Counted from the first letter of the stretch, positions 7,447 through 17,142 are shown. The stretch is 64,000 bases of DNA from Mycetocola spongiae (GCF_020424085.1 NZ_CP080203.1:2728001-2792000), one strand, 5' to 3'. Notes: a model not told the origin generated them from the sequence alone. Numbers and translations: made by a program.

Positions 7447-9621
7447 TCACCTACGGGTCCTCGGGCGTCGACGGGTCGTGATCTGCTGCATCAGTTTATC
7501 CTGCAGATCAACCAGCGGCGCGCCCTCGGCGTCCAAACTGTGTCGCGTCCAGACGCCATCGGGACCCAGATTCCAGGCCGAGGTGCCGGGGTCCATGGCG
7601 AGGTCAAAGATCTCGTGAATCTCCTGGAGGTGGGCGGGTTCCACGAGCCGCACCAGCGCCTCGACCCGGCGGTCGAGGTTGCGATGCATCATATCGGCGC
7701 TGCCGATAAACGTATGCGGGTCGCCGTCGTTTTCAAAGGCGAAGATGCGGGAGTGTTCCAGGAAGCGACCGAGGATCGAGCGCACCCGGATATTCTCGCT
7801 CAGCCCGGGCACGCCGGGGGTGAGGCTGCAGATGCCGCGCACCCAGACCTCCACGGGCACCCCGGCATTGCTTGCGCGATACAGGGCGTCGATGATCGCC
7901 TCGTCCACGATCGAGTTGACCTTAATGCGGATGCCGCTGGGCTTGCCCTCAAGCGCATTGCGACGCTCGGTATCGATATGCTTCAGCAGGCCCTTGCGCA
8001 GGTGCAGGGGTGCCACCAGCAGCCGCTTAAACTTCTTCTCGATGGCATAACCGGAGAGCTCGTTAAAGAGGCGGGTGAGGTCCTTGCCCACCTGGGCATC
8101 GGCGGTCAGCAGCCCGAAGTCCTCATAGATGCGGCTGGTCTTGGGGTTGTAATTGCCCGTACCGATATGGCTATAGCTCTGCAGCCGGCCGTTTTCGGCG
8201 CGGATGACATGGGCGAGCTTGCAGTGGGTTTTGAGTCCCACCAGGCCATACACCACGTGCACGCCGGCCTTTTCCAGCTTGCGTGCCCAGGTGATATTGG
8301 CCTGCTCATCGAAGCGCGCCTTAATCTCCACCAGCGCCAGCACCTGCTTGCCGGCCTCGGCCGCCTGGATCAGGGCCTCCACGATGGGGGAGTCCCCCGA
8401 GGTGCGGTATAGCGTCTGCTTAATGGCGAGCACGTGCGGATCGGCCGCTGCCTGCTCCAGGAACTCCTGCACGCTCGTGGCAAAGGACTCATAGGGGTGG
8501 TGCAGCAGGACGTCGCCGCGCGAGATCACGTCGAAGAAGTCCACCTTGCCATTGGCCTCGGAGGGCTGAAGGGCGAGCGCGGTGGTGGGCAGGCGCTTGG
8601 GGAAGCGCAGATCGGGGCGATCCACCCCGCCCAGGCTAAACAGGCCGCCGAGGTCCAGCGGGGCCGGGAGGCGATAGATTTCCTGCTCGGTGATATCCAG
8701 CTCGCGCACGAGCAGACCAAGCGTGACCGGGTCCATATCCTCGGAGACCTCGAGCCGGATGGGCGGGCCAAAGCGGCGGCGCAGCAGCTCCCGCTCGAGC
8801 GCCTGGATGAGGTTTTCGGACTCGTCCTCCTCGACCTCTACGTCCTCGTTGCGGGTGACCCGGAACACGTGGTGTTCGAGGATCTCCATGCCGGGGAATA
8901 GATCGTCGAGGTGGTTGGCGATCACCTCCTCCAGGGAGATGAAGCGCGCGTTGCGCAGCGATTCCGAGCGGTCCACGCGAATGAACCGCGGCAGCATCTG
9001 CGGCACCTTAAGGCGTGCAAACTCCTGCCTGCCGGTCTTGGAATTGCGGATGCGGATGGCGAGGTTAATCGACAGCCCCGAAATATAGGGGAACGGGTGT
9101 GCGGGGTCCACCGCGAGCGGCATCAGGATGGGGAAGAGCTGATCGGCGAAATAGACGTCGAGGCGTTCCCGATCGGCGGCGTCCAGATCGCTCCAGTTCA
9201 CAACACCGATGCCGGCCTCGCCGAGGGCGGGGGAGACCAGGGTGCGCCAGGCGCGCGCGTGGCGCTCCTGCAATTCGTGGGCCTTGAGCGAGATATCGCC
9301 CAGCACATCCGAGGGTGCGCGGCCCACATTGGTGGGCACGGCCAGGCCGGTCAGGATGCGGCGCTTAAGCCCGGCCACCCGCACCATGAAAAATTCGTCG
9401 AGGTTGGAGGCAAAGATCGCGAGGAAATTGGCGCGCTCCAGCTCGGGGATCGTGGGATCCTCGGCGAGCTCCAGGACGCGCTGGTTGAATGCCAGCCAGC
9501 TCAGCTCGCGGTCGAGATAGCGACCCTCGGGGAGGCTCGGGTCCATGGCGTCGACCTCGATATCAAAATCGTCGTCATCGCCGCCCAGGCCGGTATCCAT
9601 CGGAATATTTTGCAGTGCCAT
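7447..9621 (-). CDS. ppk1: Polyphosphate kinase 1
   Basis: Makes inorganic polyphosphate reversibly from ATP. Length is 724 aa if started at ATG 9621 (MALQNIPMD), in line with actinobacterial Ppk1. The frame is open 46 codons further upstream, but that extension would run into mshD and is not Ppk-like. The N domain begins at [17 protein letters not shown]. The autophosphorylation site lies in [18 protein letters not shown] (His485), and the second catalytic segment [16 protein letters not shown] is near the C-terminus. It sits upstream of and contiguous with the MutT1-like gene, in the phosphate-metabolism block. Confidence 0.96.
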   Translation of the reverse strand: MALQNIPMDTGLGGDDDDFDIEVDAMDPSLPEGRYLDRELSWLAFNQRVLELAEDPTIPELERANFLAIFASNLDEFFMVRVAGLKRRILTGLAVPTNVGRAPSDVLGDISLKAHELQERHARAWRTLVSPALGEAGIGVVNWSDLDAADRERLDVYFADQLFPILMPLAVDPAHPFPYISGLSINLAIRIRNSKTGRQEFARLKVPQMLPRFIRVDRSESLRNARFISLEEVIANHLDDLFPGMEILEHHVFRVTRNEDVEVEEDESENLIQALERELLRRRFGPPIRLEVSEDMDPVTLGLLVRELDITEQEIYRLPAPLDLGGLFSLGGVDRPDLRFPKRLPTTALALQPSEANGKVDFFDVISRGDVLLHHPYESFATSVQEFLEQAAADPHVLAIKQTLYRTSGDSPIVEALIQAAEAGKQVLALVEIKARFDEQANITWARKLEKAGVHVVYGLVGLKTHCKLAHVIRAENGRLQSYSHIGTGNYNPKTSRIYEDFGLLTADAQVGKDLTRLFNELSGYAIEKKFKRLLVAPLHLRKGLLKHIDTERRNALEGKPSGIRIKVNSIVDEAIIDALYRASNAGVPVEVWVRGICSLTPGVPGLSENIRVRSILGRFLEHSRIFAFENDGDPHTFIGSADMMHRNLDRRVEALVRLVEPAHLQEIHEIFDLAMDPGTSAWNLGPDGVWTRHSLDAEGAPLVDLQDKLMQQITTRRRPRTRR

Positions 9622-9694
9622 TGACCCATCGTGGCACCTTATTCGGGGTAACGCCAAGAATATTTCGCGATCCCCGAGCGATTTAACTCGCCGT

Positions 9695-10525
9695 TCATAT
9701 CCTCCGGTACTGCACATCCACGGTGGCCTCGATAAAACCCAGCGAGCGATAGAGCGCAACGGCCCCGCTATTGGACTCGTCCACGTAGAGACTCGCGGTG
9801 CTCAGCCCCAGCGCGCGCAGCCGGGCGAGCCCCGCATTCATGAGCCGACGCCCCAGCCCCTGGCCGGCATTTTCCGGGTTGACGCCGATCACATAGATCT
9901 CGCCGTCACTCGCCCCCGGCTCCACCTTGAGCCAGAGATAGGCCAGGATGTTATTGCCCTCCCGGGCCAGCAGGAAGTTCTCCGCGCTAAACCACGGCTC
10001 GGCCTCGCGCGCGAGCACATCGGCCACCGTGATCTTGCCCTGCTCGGGATGATCGGCAAAGACCCGCGCATTCAGCGCGACCCAGGCCTCCTCATCGCGG
10101 CCCGGGATAAACGTCGAAAAGGACTCGGCGGGGGCCGCCTCGCCGGAGAGCGGGGCGCTCAGCTGGAAGAGCACCCGGTCGCGGCGAAAACCGTGTTTCA
10201 GGGCGAGGGCCCGCGCCCCCTCGTGATCGCCGTGCGCCCAGGCCGCGTGAATCTGCGGCTGCAGCACCGCGTTCAGCAGCGTTTCGCCCAGGCCGCGGCG
10301 GCGATACTCGGGGTCGATCACGGCCTCCAGCTCGCCCTCCCCGGTGAGGGCGGCGCCCAGAATCTCGCCGTCCCAGTCCAGGACCGTGGCCGTGCGGGAG
10401 CCCGCGCGGGCGGCGAAGAGCGCCTGATCGTTAAACGCGCGCTGGCCGTCCACCGCGGCGGCCCGGCCGGCGAGGTCCTCAAGCTCGGAGAGATCGGCGG
10501 CGGGGCGAATCCGGGGACTACTCAT
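9695..10525 (-). CDS. mshD: Mycothiol synthase MshD (tandem GNAT acetyltransferase)
   Basis: Catalyses the last step of mycothiol synthesis, acetylation of Cys-GlcN-Ins by acetyl-CoA. The 276 aa contain two GNAT folds. The N-terminal one has the acetyl-CoA loop [11 protein letters not shown]. The catalytic C-terminal one has [21 protein letters not shown] and the closing [23 protein letters not shown]. Its start overlaps the glnR stop by 4 nt (10522-10525), so translation is coupled to the regulator. The glnR-mshD pairing is conserved in actinobacteria, including Mycobacterium. Confidence 0.92.
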   Translation of the reverse strand: MSSPRIRPAADLSELEDLAGRAAAVDGQRAFNDQALFAARAGSRTATVLDWDGEILGAALTGEGELEAVIDPEYRRRGLGETLLNAVLQPQIHAAWAHGDHEGARALALKHGFRRDRVLFQLSAPLSGEAAPAESFSTFIPGRDEEAWVALNARVFADHPEQGKITVADVLAREAEPWFSAENFLLAREGNNILAYLWLKVEPGASDGEIYVIGVNPENAGQGLGRRLMNAGLARLRALGLSTASLYVDESNSGAVALYRSLGFIEATVDVQYRRI

Positions 10526-11199
10526 GATGTCTCCTCTGGGGTGTCTTCGGCGAGGTTAAAGCGATAGCCCACATTGCGAATGGTCACGATCAGTTGTTCC
10601 ATATCGCCGAGCTTGGCGCGCAGCCGCCGGATGTGGACATCCACGGTGCGGGTGCCGCCAAAATAGTCATAACCCCAGACCTCGCTCAGCAGCTGCTCGC
10701 GGGTAAATACCCGCCCCGGGTTGCCCACAAAAAACCGCAGCAGCTCAAATTCCTTATAGGTCAGATCAAGCGCGCGCCCCTGGACCCGGGCCGAATAGCT
10801 GGTCTCGTCGATCGTGACACCCGAGGTCTGGATGCGCCGCGCGGCCGGCTCGCTGGGGGCGCGGCCCAGCGCCAGCCGCAGGCGGGCGTCCAGCTCGGCC
10901 GGGCCGATGCCCGCGAGCAGGACATCGTGGATGCCCCAGTCGGCGTTCACCACCGACAGCCCGCCCTCGGTCAGCACAATAAACAGCGGCGTGGAGGGAT
11001 CGGTGCCGTGCAGGATCTTGCACAGCGAGCGGGCCGCCGCGAGATCGCCGCGGCCGTCCACGATCACGGCATCCGAATCGGGGGCCGCCGCGAGTCGATC
11101 GGCGCGGGCCGGAACCTGGCGGGCCTGATGCGAGAGCAATCCGAGCGCGGGCAGCACCTCGGTCTCTCCCTGGTTGGTGAGTATCAAGAGTCGTGCCAC
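10522..11199 (-). CDS. glnR: GlnR-type orphan OmpR-family regulator
   Basis: A 225-aa DNA-binding protein. The N-terminal receiver-like domain resembles GlnR ([36 protein letters not shown] with Asp48, [18 protein letters not shown]) but lacks the usual acidic DD pair and the conserved Lys of active receivers. This fits GlnR, which works without phosphotransfer. The C-terminal winged helix ([32 protein letters not shown]) is complete. In streptomycetes and mycobacteria GlnR controls nitrogen assimilation genes. No sensor kinase is adjacent, and it is translationally coupled to mshD. Confidence 0.85.
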   Translation of the reverse strand: MARLLILTNQGETEVLPALGLLSHQARQVPARADRLAAAPDSDAVIVDGRGDLAAARSLCKILHGTDPSTPLFIVLTEGGLSVVNADWGIHDVLLAGIGPAELDARLRLALGRAPSEPAARRIQTSGVTIDETSYSARVQGRALDLTYKEFELLRFFVGNPGRVFTREQLLSEVWGYDYFGGTRTVDVHIRRLRAKLGDMEQLIVTIRNVGYRFNLAEDTPEETS

Positions 11200-11307
11200 G
11201 GGTTCGTTCTCCTCCGGTGGTGATCTAGGCCCATCCTACTGTTGTGAATTTCCTCCCCGTGACTAGGGGCGATGGCCAGCGCCGCCGGAATCGGGCAGAA
11301 TGGGGGT

Positions 11308-11598
11308 GTGAACCAATTCTCCGAAGTCGCCGTCCCCCGCCGCCGCGATATCTTCGTGGTGTGGGGTGTGGCCCTCGTGGGCGGCATCCTGGTCTGGATT
11401 TTTGCCCCCGGCACCTCCGCCTTCACCTGGCTCGCGATCACCCTCGCCGTGGCCACCATGGTCACATTTGGGATACAGCTCTACGGCGCGAAAAAAACCG
11501 GATTTATTGATCGGGTGGCCGCGAGTATCGGGGGTTCCGTGGTGATTCTGGGTGTCATGAGCACCATCATGGGTTTCGGAAAGCTCCTCGCGGGCTAG
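11308..11598 (+). CDS. Small integral membrane protein, about 96 aa
   Basis: Starts probably at GTG 11308 (VNQFSEVAVPRRRDIF); an upstream in-frame ATG at 11272 would add 12 residues. Three predicted membrane helices cover roughly residues 16-35 (DIFVVWGVALVGGILVWIF), 40-58 (AFTWLAITLAVATMVTF) and 70-92 (AASIGGSVVILGVMSTIMGF), with short basic loops. Such proteins sit upstream of the nitrobindin-like gene in related actinobacteria as far as I recall. No functional motif; function unknown. Confidence 0.7.
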   Translation: MNQFSEVAVPRRRDIFVVWGVALVGGILVWIFAPGTSAFTWLAITLAVATMVTFGIQLYGAKKTGFIDRVAASIGGSVVILGVMSTIMGFGKLLAG

Positions 11599-11607
11599 AC
11601 TAGGTTC

Positions 11608-11715
11608 ATGCTCGCACTTGAACTGTTTTTCATCGGGTTGCTCTGTCTTGCCACCCTCGCCATCCTCTACGTCGCCGGCGTCGTCGTCGTGAACCTCTTC
11701 CGCGGTCAGCGCTAG
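11608..11715 (+). CDS. Putative 35-aa single-span membrane peptide
   Basis: ATG 11608 to TAG 11713-11715 encodes 35 residues: an acidic N-terminus (MLALELFFIG), one hydrophobic helix (LLCLATLAILYVAGVVVVNL) and a basic end (FRGQR), the topology of a small membrane peptide. It lies 9 nt after the preceding membrane protein and 11 nt before the nitrobindin-like gene on the same strand, which favours it being translated. No recognised family; moderate confidence. Confidence 0.5.
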   Translation: MLALELFFIGLLCLATLAILYVAGVVVVNLFRGQR

Positions 11716-11726
11716 GGTCCACGGCC

Positions 11727-12335
11727 GTGATTGAGATTCCGGTCGGCCTTCCCGCCGAGATCGTCCCGCTGTCCTGGCTTCTGGGGGTCTGGGAGGGCAC
11801 CGGTGTGCTCTCCTATACCGTGGGCGAGGAGCGAATCGAACGCGAGTTCGGTCAGCGCGTGAGCTTCAGCCACGACGGCCAGCCCTATCTCAACTACAGC
11901 TCCTATGCGTGGGTCCTCGGGGAAAACCCGGAGGATCCCGTGCAGCCGCTCGCCGCCGAGACCGGCTATTGGCGCCTGCACCGCGCCCTCACCCCCGGAG
12001 ACCCGGGCCCGGCCATGCTGCCGGCGCGCGAGGCCGCCGGGTTCACCGACGCCGAGTCCGTGGAAACCCTGCGCAATGAGGCCGGGGGCTTTGATATTCA
12101 GGCTTCGATCATCCACCCGGATGGCGTGAGCGAACTCTATCTGGGTCAGGTCAACGGCCCGCGCATCGATATCAGCACCGATGCCGTGCTGCGTGCCGCG
12201 GGTTCCAAAGACTATACGGCCGCCACCCGCATGTATGGGCTGGTGGATGCTCACCTGCTCTGGGCCTGGGATATCGCCGCGCTTGGCCAGGACCTGCGCT
12301 CGCACGCCTCCGCCCGCCTGTCCAAGGCGGAGTAG
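11727..12335 (+). CDS. FABP-family / nitrobindin-like heme-binding protein
   Basis: A 202-aa protein of the nitrobindin (DUF1794, THAP4-like) beta-barrel family. The N-terminal fingerprint LSWLLGVWEGTGVLSY carries the GxWxGxG motif. A candidate proximal heme His lies in the C-terminal LRSHASARLSK segment. Members bind ferric heme and react with NO or peroxynitrite. It starts at GTG 11727 and its TAG stop overlaps the GTG of the next gene by one base, giving a tightly coupled pair with the YgfZ-like Fe-S protein. Confidence 0.85.
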   Translation: MIEIPVGLPAEIVPLSWLLGVWEGTGVLSYTVGEERIEREFGQRVSFSHDGQPYLNYSSYAWVLGENPEDPVQPLAAETGYWRLHRALTPGDPGPAMLPAREAAGFTDAESVETLRNEAGGFDIQASIIHPDGVSELYLGQVNGPRIDISTDAVLRAAGSKDYTAATRMYGLVDAHLLWAWDIAALGQDLRSHASARLSKAE

Positions 12336-13468
12336 TGGACCCCTCGCCGTTCCTCGGGCTGCCCTCCGCCGTGGCGCTCGAGTCGGCCGCCGACGCCGGA
12401 GTCCCGAGCCACTACGGCAATCCGCTTGCCGAACAGCGCCGGCTCGACGAGGGCCTGGCGCTTGTGGATCTGTCCACGCGTCCGGTTTTTGAGCTGCGCG
12501 GCGAGGATCGCCTCACGTGGATCAACTCGATCACCTCGGCCGATCTGCTTGCGCTGACCCCGGGGGACTCCGGGGAGACCCTCTTCCTCGATCCGCAGGG
12601 CCGCATCGAGCACGCGGTGCCGCTGATCGAGGACGGCGTTTCGCTCTGGCTCTTGCCCGAGGCCTCCTCGGCCCCCGCGCTCTGGGCCTGGCTGCTGAAG
12701 ATGCGCTTCCGCTCGCGCGTGGAGATCCTCGATCGCACCGCCGATTACGCCCGCATTGGCGTGATGGAGCGCGCGGATGCCCCGCTGTTTTCCTCGCTGA
12801 ACGCCGTGGCCCCGCACGGGGTCCCGCTGATCTGGCGCGATCCCTGGGCCGCCGTGGTGCCCGGCGGATGGCAGTATGCCGCCGCCGATTCCGCGGGCGG
12901 ACACCCCGGCGATGGCTTCGCCTGGCGCGAGGTTCTGCTGGAGCGTTCGGGGCTGGGTGCGCTTGCCGCCGCGCATCCCGTGGCCGGCTCCCTGGCCGCC
13001 GAGGCGCTGCGCATTGCCGCGTGGCGTCCGCGCGAGAGCACCGAGGTGGACGATAAGTCCATCCCGCATGAGAGCGATTGGCTGCGCACCGCCGTCCACC
13101 TGAATAAGGGCTGCTATCGGGGGCAGGAGACCGTGGCCAAGGTGCATAACCTGGGGCATCCGCCGCGCCGCCTGGTCATGCTCAACCTCGACGGCTCCGA
13201 GGGGTTCCTCCCCGATCCCGGCAGCGAGGTGCGGGCGTTCCGCAATGACGAGCCGCGCATCGTGGGGGCCATTACCTCCTCGGCGCTGCACTATGAGCTC
13301 GGGCCGATCGCCCTCGCGCTGATCCGCCGCGCGGTGGATCCCACGATCGACCTGAGCGTGGCCCAGGACGAGGGCTGGATTGCCGCCGGCCAGGAGGTCA
13401 TTGTGCCCTCCGATGCCGGGTCGGTTGCCGATATTCCCAAGCTTCCGCGGCTCGGCGCGCGCCGCTAG
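12335..13468 (+). CDS. ygfZ: YgfZ/GcvT-like folate-dependent Fe-S assembly protein
   Basis: A 377-aa protein of the CAF17/YgfZ family, tetrahydrofolate-using helpers in maturation or repair of certain 4Fe-4S enzymes. It has the diagnostic KGCYRGQE motif (residues about 255-262), with the Cys essential in the E. coli homologue, and the GcvT-like fold (VDLSTRPVFELRGEDRLTWINSI). It starts at GTG 12335, overlapping the previous stop. The C-terminus is aminomethyltransferase-like (LALIRRAVDP). Pairing with a heme-binding nitrobindin-like gene suggests a shared role in metal-cofactor stress; that is inference. Confidence 0.88.
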   Translation: MDPSPFLGLPSAVALESAADAGVPSHYGNPLAEQRRLDEGLALVDLSTRPVFELRGEDRLTWINSITSADLLALTPGDSGETLFLDPQGRIEHAVPLIEDGVSLWLLPEASSAPALWAWLLKMRFRSRVEILDRTADYARIGVMERADAPLFSSLNAVAPHGVPLIWRDPWAAVVPGGWQYAAADSAGGHPGDGFAWREVLLERSGLGALAAAHPVAGSLAAEALRIAAWRPRESTEVDDKSIPHESDWLRTAVHLNKGCYRGQETVAKVHNLGHPPRRLVMLNLDGSEGFLPDPGSEVRAFRNDEPRIVGAITSSALHYELGPIALALIRRAVDPTIDLSVAQDEGWIAAGQEVIVPSDAGSVADIPKLPRLGARR

Positions 13469-13568
13469 CGCGCGGGCTCGGTTCGCGCGCGTATGGGGCC
13501 GCGAATCGCGGATATCCGTGCAGCGGATAAACCTCCCGTTTTTGTGGTGTCGCCGATAGACTGGGGGC

Positions 13569-14321
13569 ATGTCTGAGCCCTATACCCTCATCCTTCTCCG
13601 TCACGGTAATAGTGACTGGAACCAGAAGAACCTGTTCACCGGCTGGGTCGATGTGCGCCTGAGCGATCAGGGCGTCGAGGAGGCTCGCCGTGCCGGCCAG
13701 CTTCTGACCGACTCCGGCCTGCGCCCCGATGTGCTGTTCACCTCGGTCCTCACCCGCGCCATCCAGACCGCAAACCTCGCGCTGGATACCGCCGACCTCG
13801 CCTGGATCCCGGTCACCCGCTCCTGGCGCCTGAACGAGCGCCACTACGGTGCGCTCCAGGGCAAGGATAAGGCCCAGACCCTCGCCGAATACGGCCCCGA
13901 GCAGTTCCAGACCTGGCGCCGCTCCTTCGACGTCCCGCCGCCCGCACTGGACCACAACAGCGAGTACTCGCAGGTAAACGACCCCCGCTATGCCGATATC
14001 GACGGAGCCATCCCCGATACCGAGTGCCTGAAGGACGTCATCGACCGCATGCTCCCCTATTGGGAGGGCACCATCGCCCCGCAGCTCACCGCGGGCAAGA
14101 CCGTCCTGGTCACCGCGCACGGCAACTCGCTGCGCGCCCTCGTGAAGCACCTCGATGGCATCTCCGATGAGGACATCGCCGAGCTGAATATCCCCACGGG
14201 CATCCCGCTGGTGTACCGGCTGGATGAAAACCTCAAGCCCATCGCCCCGGCCGAATATCTGGACCCCGAGGCCGCCGCAGCGGGAGCCGCCGCGGTCGCC
14301 GCGCAGGGCGCCAAGAAGTAG
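13569..14321 (+). CDS. gpmA: 2,3-bisphosphoglycerate-dependent phosphoglycerate mutase
   Basis: Interconverts 3- and 2-phosphoglycerate in glycolysis and gluconeogenesis. The 250-aa protein has the phospho-histidine motif [18 protein letters not shown] (His11), the [13 protein letters not shown] substrate loop and the second catalytic His in [15 protein letters not shown]. The C-terminal tail is Ala-rich. It starts at ATG 13569 with its own upstream gap of 100 bases. Codon use is more C-ending than in neighbours, as expected for a highly expressed enzyme. Confidence 0.96.
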   Translation: MSEPYTLILLRHGNSDWNQKNLFTGWVDVRLSDQGVEEARRAGQLLTDSGLRPDVLFTSVLTRAIQTANLALDTADLAWIPVTRSWRLNERHYGALQGKDKAQTLAEYGPEQFQTWRRSFDVPPPALDHNSEYSQVNDPRYADIDGAIPDTECLKDVIDRMLPYWEGTIAPQLTAGKTVLVTAHGNSLRALVKHLDGISDEDIAELNIPTGIPLVYRLDENLKPIAPAEYLDPEAAAAGAAAVAAQGAKK

Positions 14322-14331
14322 TAGTGGCCGG

Positions 14332-14370
14332 CCGGGCCCCGTCCCCTCGGGGGCGGGGCCCGGTCCCGTT
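14332..14370 (+). terminator. Terminator hairpin after gpmA
   Basis: CCGGGCCCCGTCCCC (14332-14346) pairs with 14349-14363, with one T-G wobble and a tight loop. It is followed by TCCCGTTT, a weak U-tract. It lies 11 bases after the gpmA stop, between convergent gpmA and phoU. Confidence 0.7.
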
Positions 14371-14375
14371 TAACG

Positions 14376-14416
14376 CCGCGGCGCCCGTGCCCCCGAGGGG
14401 GACACGGGCGCCGCGG
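14376..14416 (-). terminator. Hairpin after phoU
   Basis: A 19-bp stem (14376-14394 with 14397-14416, one bulged A at 14402) lies 9 bases past the phoU stop on the minus strand. No U-tract follows, so it is a U-less terminator or an mRNA-end stabiliser. Confidence 0.55.
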
Positions 14417-14424
14417 TCCGTGGA

Positions 14425-15084
14425 CTAGTCTTCGAGGGGCTCCGGGGCCCAGTCGCCGGTGGCGAGATACTGGACCTTCTTGGCGATCGAGACCGCGTGG
14501 TCGGCAAAACGCTCGTGATAGCGCGAGGCGAGGGTGGCATCCACGGTGGCCTCGGTGGCGCCCTTCCAGCTATCGCCGAGGACCTTCTCAAAGACGGCCA
14601 CGTGCAGGCTGTCGATGCGGTCGTCCTCGCGCTGGATCTCCTCCGCGAGCTCCACGTCCTGATTACGCAGCAGCTCGGTGAGCTTGCGCGCGATGTCCAC
14701 GTCGAGGCGGCCCATCTCGGCGAAGGTGGAGCGCAGGCCCTTGGGCACGGCGCGCTCGGGGAAGCGGTAGCGGGCGAGCTGGGCAATATGCTCGGCCATA
14801 TCGCCCATGCGCTCGAGCGAGGCGGAGATGCGCAGCGCGCTCACCACGGTGCGCAGATCGCGGGCCACAGGCTGCTGGCGGGCGAGGATGTTAATGGCCA
14901 GCTCATCAAGCGCCTTGGTGAGGATATCGATGCGGGTATCGTTCTCGATGACCTCCTCGGCCACGGCCACATCGGTTTCGTTAAACGCGCGTACGGCGTT
15001 CTCGATGGAGATAACAACCAGTTCCGAAATGGCGATTAGGCGGTCCTGAACCTCTCGCAACTCCTGCTGGAATACCTGGCGCAT
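14425..15084 (-). CDS. phoU: Phosphate signalling protein PhoU
   Basis: A cytoplasmic three-helix-bundle dimer that links Pst transporter status to the phosphate two-component system. Start ATG 15084 (MRQVFQQELREVQDRLIAIS) has the Shine-Dalgarno GAGGAG and gives 219 aa, the usual PhoU length; the longer frame upstream is not PhoU-like. Two PhoU repeats carry the metal-binding (E/D)xxxD-type segments ENDTRIDILTKALDELAIN and QREDDRIDSLHVAVFEKVL. It diverges from senX3-regX3, the usual actinobacterial arrangement, and is 8 kb from pstSCAB rather than in that operon. Confidence 0.95.
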   Translation of the reverse strand: MRQVFQQELREVQDRLIAISELVVISIENAVRAFNETDVAVAEEVIENDTRIDILTKALDELAINILARQQPVARDLRTVVSALRISASLERMGDMAEHIAQLARYRFPERAVPKGLRSTFAEMGRLDVDIARKLTELLRNQDVELAEEIQREDDRIDSLHVAVFEKVLGDSWKGATEATVDATLASRYHERFADHAVSIAKKVQYLATGDWAPEPLED

Positions 15085-15161
15085 ACTTCTCCTCAAAAAA
15101 TTACGGTGCGGCAAAAAGCCGGGGCCCGAACCCGGGCGCGTTGTCCCAGGATCGCCTGTGA

Positions 15162-15187
15162 AGGTAAACACTTGGTGCCGTTTACCT
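15162..15187. promoter_or_regulatory. Inverted repeat in the phoU/senX3 divergent promoter
   Basis: AGGTAAAC (15162-15169) and GTTTACCT (15180-15187) form a perfect 8-bp inverted repeat with a 10-bp spacer. Both arms contain GTTTACC, the same heptamer as in the PHO-box-like repeat before pstS, here in opposite orientations facing the two divergent genes. It is a candidate RegX3 autoregulation site; binding is inferred. Confidence 0.6.
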
Positions 15188-15263
15188 GAACTAATAACAA
15201 AAAACCCTGGTCGGTACGGTAGCCCTCCGGTGTCCGGTGCTGCCTACCCTCTAATCTAGTCCT

Positions 15264-16442
15264 ATGCACTCCACCTGGTTGGTGATCGCCGCGCTGGCCC
15301 TGGGCCTGGGCCTCGGTACCGGCTTCACACTGCTCTTTATCCTCGCCTCTCGCCGCGGAAAACGCGTCGCGGCCGTGGCTGCCCCGCGCGTACCCGAGGG
15401 GGTGGAGCAGGTTTTGGATGCCCTCGAGGGCGCGGGAATCGTGGTGGATCCCTCGGGCAATGTGGTCAAGGCCTCCAATGGTGCCTATACCCTCGGCCTC
15501 GTGCGCGATGGCGTGATCACCCACGGCGCGCTGGATGATCTGGCCACGGTGGTGCGCGATACCGGCGAAACCACGATGGGCGAGTTTGATCTCGGCGGCG
15601 ATAAATTCGGGGAGCTCGACCGGCACCTCGTGGCCCGCGGCGCCCGCCTCGGTGCGCGCTATATCCTGCTGCTGGTGGATGACCGCACCGAGGGACGCCG
15701 GCTGGACGATGTGCGGCGCGATTTTATCGCCAATATCAGCCACGAGCTGAAGACCCCGATCGGCGCCGTCGCGCTGCTGGCCGAGGCCCTGGACCCGGCG
15801 GCGGATGACCCCGAGCGCGTGCGCTCCTTCGCGACCAGGCTTGAGCTGGAGGCCGAGCGCCTGACCAAAATCACCGGGGATATCATCGAGCTCACGCGGC
15901 TGCAGGCGGCCGATGCGATTGGTAAACCCGATCTGGTGGATATCTCCGAGGTGGTGGCCGCGGCCATCGACCAGAATCGGGTGGTGGCCGAGGGTCATCA
16001 CGTGGATATCTTTGCCCGCACCGAAAAAAATGTGGTGGTCATCGGCGACCGTGCCCTGCTGGTGGTCGCCGTGCATAACCTGATCGCCAATGCCATCACC
16101 TATTCGCCGGATCACACCCGCGTGGGTGTGGGGGTGGCCGTGCGCGAGGGCATCGTAGAGATCGCGGTGACCGATCAGGGCCCCGGAATCGCCGAGGAGG
16201 AACGCGATCGCATTTTTGAGCGCTTCTTCCGGGTGGATCAGGCCCGCTCGCGCCATACCGGCGGCTCCGGCCTGGGCCTGTCCATCGTGAAGCACACCGT
16301 GCAGAATCACGGCGGAGAGGTGCGGGTATGGTCCCGCGTGGGCCAGGGGTCCACGTTCACCATTCGCCTGCCCGAGGCCTCGGCCGATGCCCGGGCCCAG
16401 ATTGACCAGCTTTCAGCCAGTACCAGCACAGAGGAGAACTAA
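15264..16442 (+). CDS. senX3: Phosphate-sensing sensor histidine kinase SenX3
   Basis: A 392-aa membrane kinase. An N-terminal helix (about residues 4-28, TWLVIAALALGLGLGTGFTLL) is followed by a PAS-like domain (about 45-145). HisKA follows, with the phospho-acceptor His160 in FIANISHELKTPIGAVALL, then HATPase_c with N-box NLIANAITYS and the G boxes DQGPGIAEEERDRIFERFF and GGSGLGLSIVKH. The lack of a large extracellular sensor fits SenX3/PhoR kinases that read phosphate through PhoU and Pst. regX3 starts on the base after its stop. Confidence 0.93.
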   Translation: MHSTWLVIAALALGLGLGTGFTLLFILASRRGKRVAAVAAPRVPEGVEQVLDALEGAGIVVDPSGNVVKASNGAYTLGLVRDGVITHGALDDLATVVRDTGETTMGEFDLGGDKFGELDRHLVARGARLGARYILLLVDDRTEGRRLDDVRRDFIANISHELKTPIGAVALLAEALDPAADDPERVRSFATRLELEAERLTKITGDIIELTRLQAADAIGKPDLVDISEVVAAAIDQNRVVAEGHHVDIFARTEKNVVVIGDRALLVVAVHNLIANAITYSPDHTRVGVGVAVREGIVEIAVTDQGPGIAEEERDRIFERFFRVDQARSRHTGGSGLGLSIVKHTVQNHGGEVRVWSRVGQGSTFTIRLPEASADARAQIDQLSASTSTEEN

Positions 16443-17132
16443 ATGCCCCGCATCCTGCTCGTCGAGGACGAACCCTCGCTCAGCGAACCGCTCATCTATC
16501 TGCTGGAGCGCGAGGGCTATACGGTGGAGCTCGCCGAGGACGGCCCCGCCGCGGTGGCCGCTTTCCAGGCCACGCCCGCGGACCTGATCCTGCTGGACCT
16601 GATGCTCCCCGGGATGCCCGGCACCGAGGTATGCCGCCAGATCCGCCAGGACTCGGCCGTGCCCATCATCATGGTCACCGCAAAATCCGATGAGGTGGAT
16701 ATCGTGGTGGGCCTGGAACTGGGGGCCGATGACTACATCACCAAGCCCTATAAGAGCCGCGAGCTCCTGGCCCGCGTGCGCGCAGTTCTGCGCCGCCGCG
16801 TGAGCGAGGAGGAGGATCCCGGGCTGGACGATACCGTGCTGGGCGCGGGCACCGTGGTCATGGACCTGAACCGCCATACCGTGCAGGTGCGCGGAGAAAA
16901 CGTCGCGATGCCGCTGAAGGAATTTGAGCTGCTGGAGATGCTGCTGCGTAATACCGGCCGCGTACTCACCCGCGGTCAGCTGATTGACCGGGTCTGGGGC
17001 AGCGATTATTTTGGCGATACCAAGACGCTGGACGTGCACATTAAGCGCATCCGCTCGCGGATCGAGGATGTGCCCTCCGAGCCGAAGATGCTGCTGACCG
17101 TGCGCGGCCTGGGCTACCGCTTCGAGGGATAA
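16443..17132 (+). CDS. regX3: Response regulator RegX3 (PhoB/PhoP type)
   Basis: A 229-aa OmpR-family regulator. The receiver domain has the acidic pair ED (residues 8-9), phospho-acceptor Asp52 in LILLDLMLPGMPG and Lys101 in DDYITKPYKSRELL. The C-terminal winged helix (LKEFELLEMLLRNTGRVLT, TLDVHIKRIRSRIE) is complete. It is directly downstream of senX3. Expected targets in this window are the pstS promoter and its own divergent promoter, both of which carry GTTTACC-type elements. Confidence 0.94.
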   Translation: MPRILLVEDEPSLSEPLIYLLEREGYTVELAEDGPAAVAAFQATPADLILLDLMLPGMPGTEVCRQIRQDSAVPIIMVTAKSDEVDIVVGLELGADDYITKPYKSRELLARVRAVLRRRVSEEEDPGLDDTVLGAGTVVMDLNRHTVQVRGENVAMPLKEFELLEMLLRNTGRVLTRGQLIDRVWGSDYFGDTKTLDVHIKRIRSRIEDVPSEPKMLLTVRGLGYRFEG

Positions 17133-17142
17133 CCGGCGCAGC

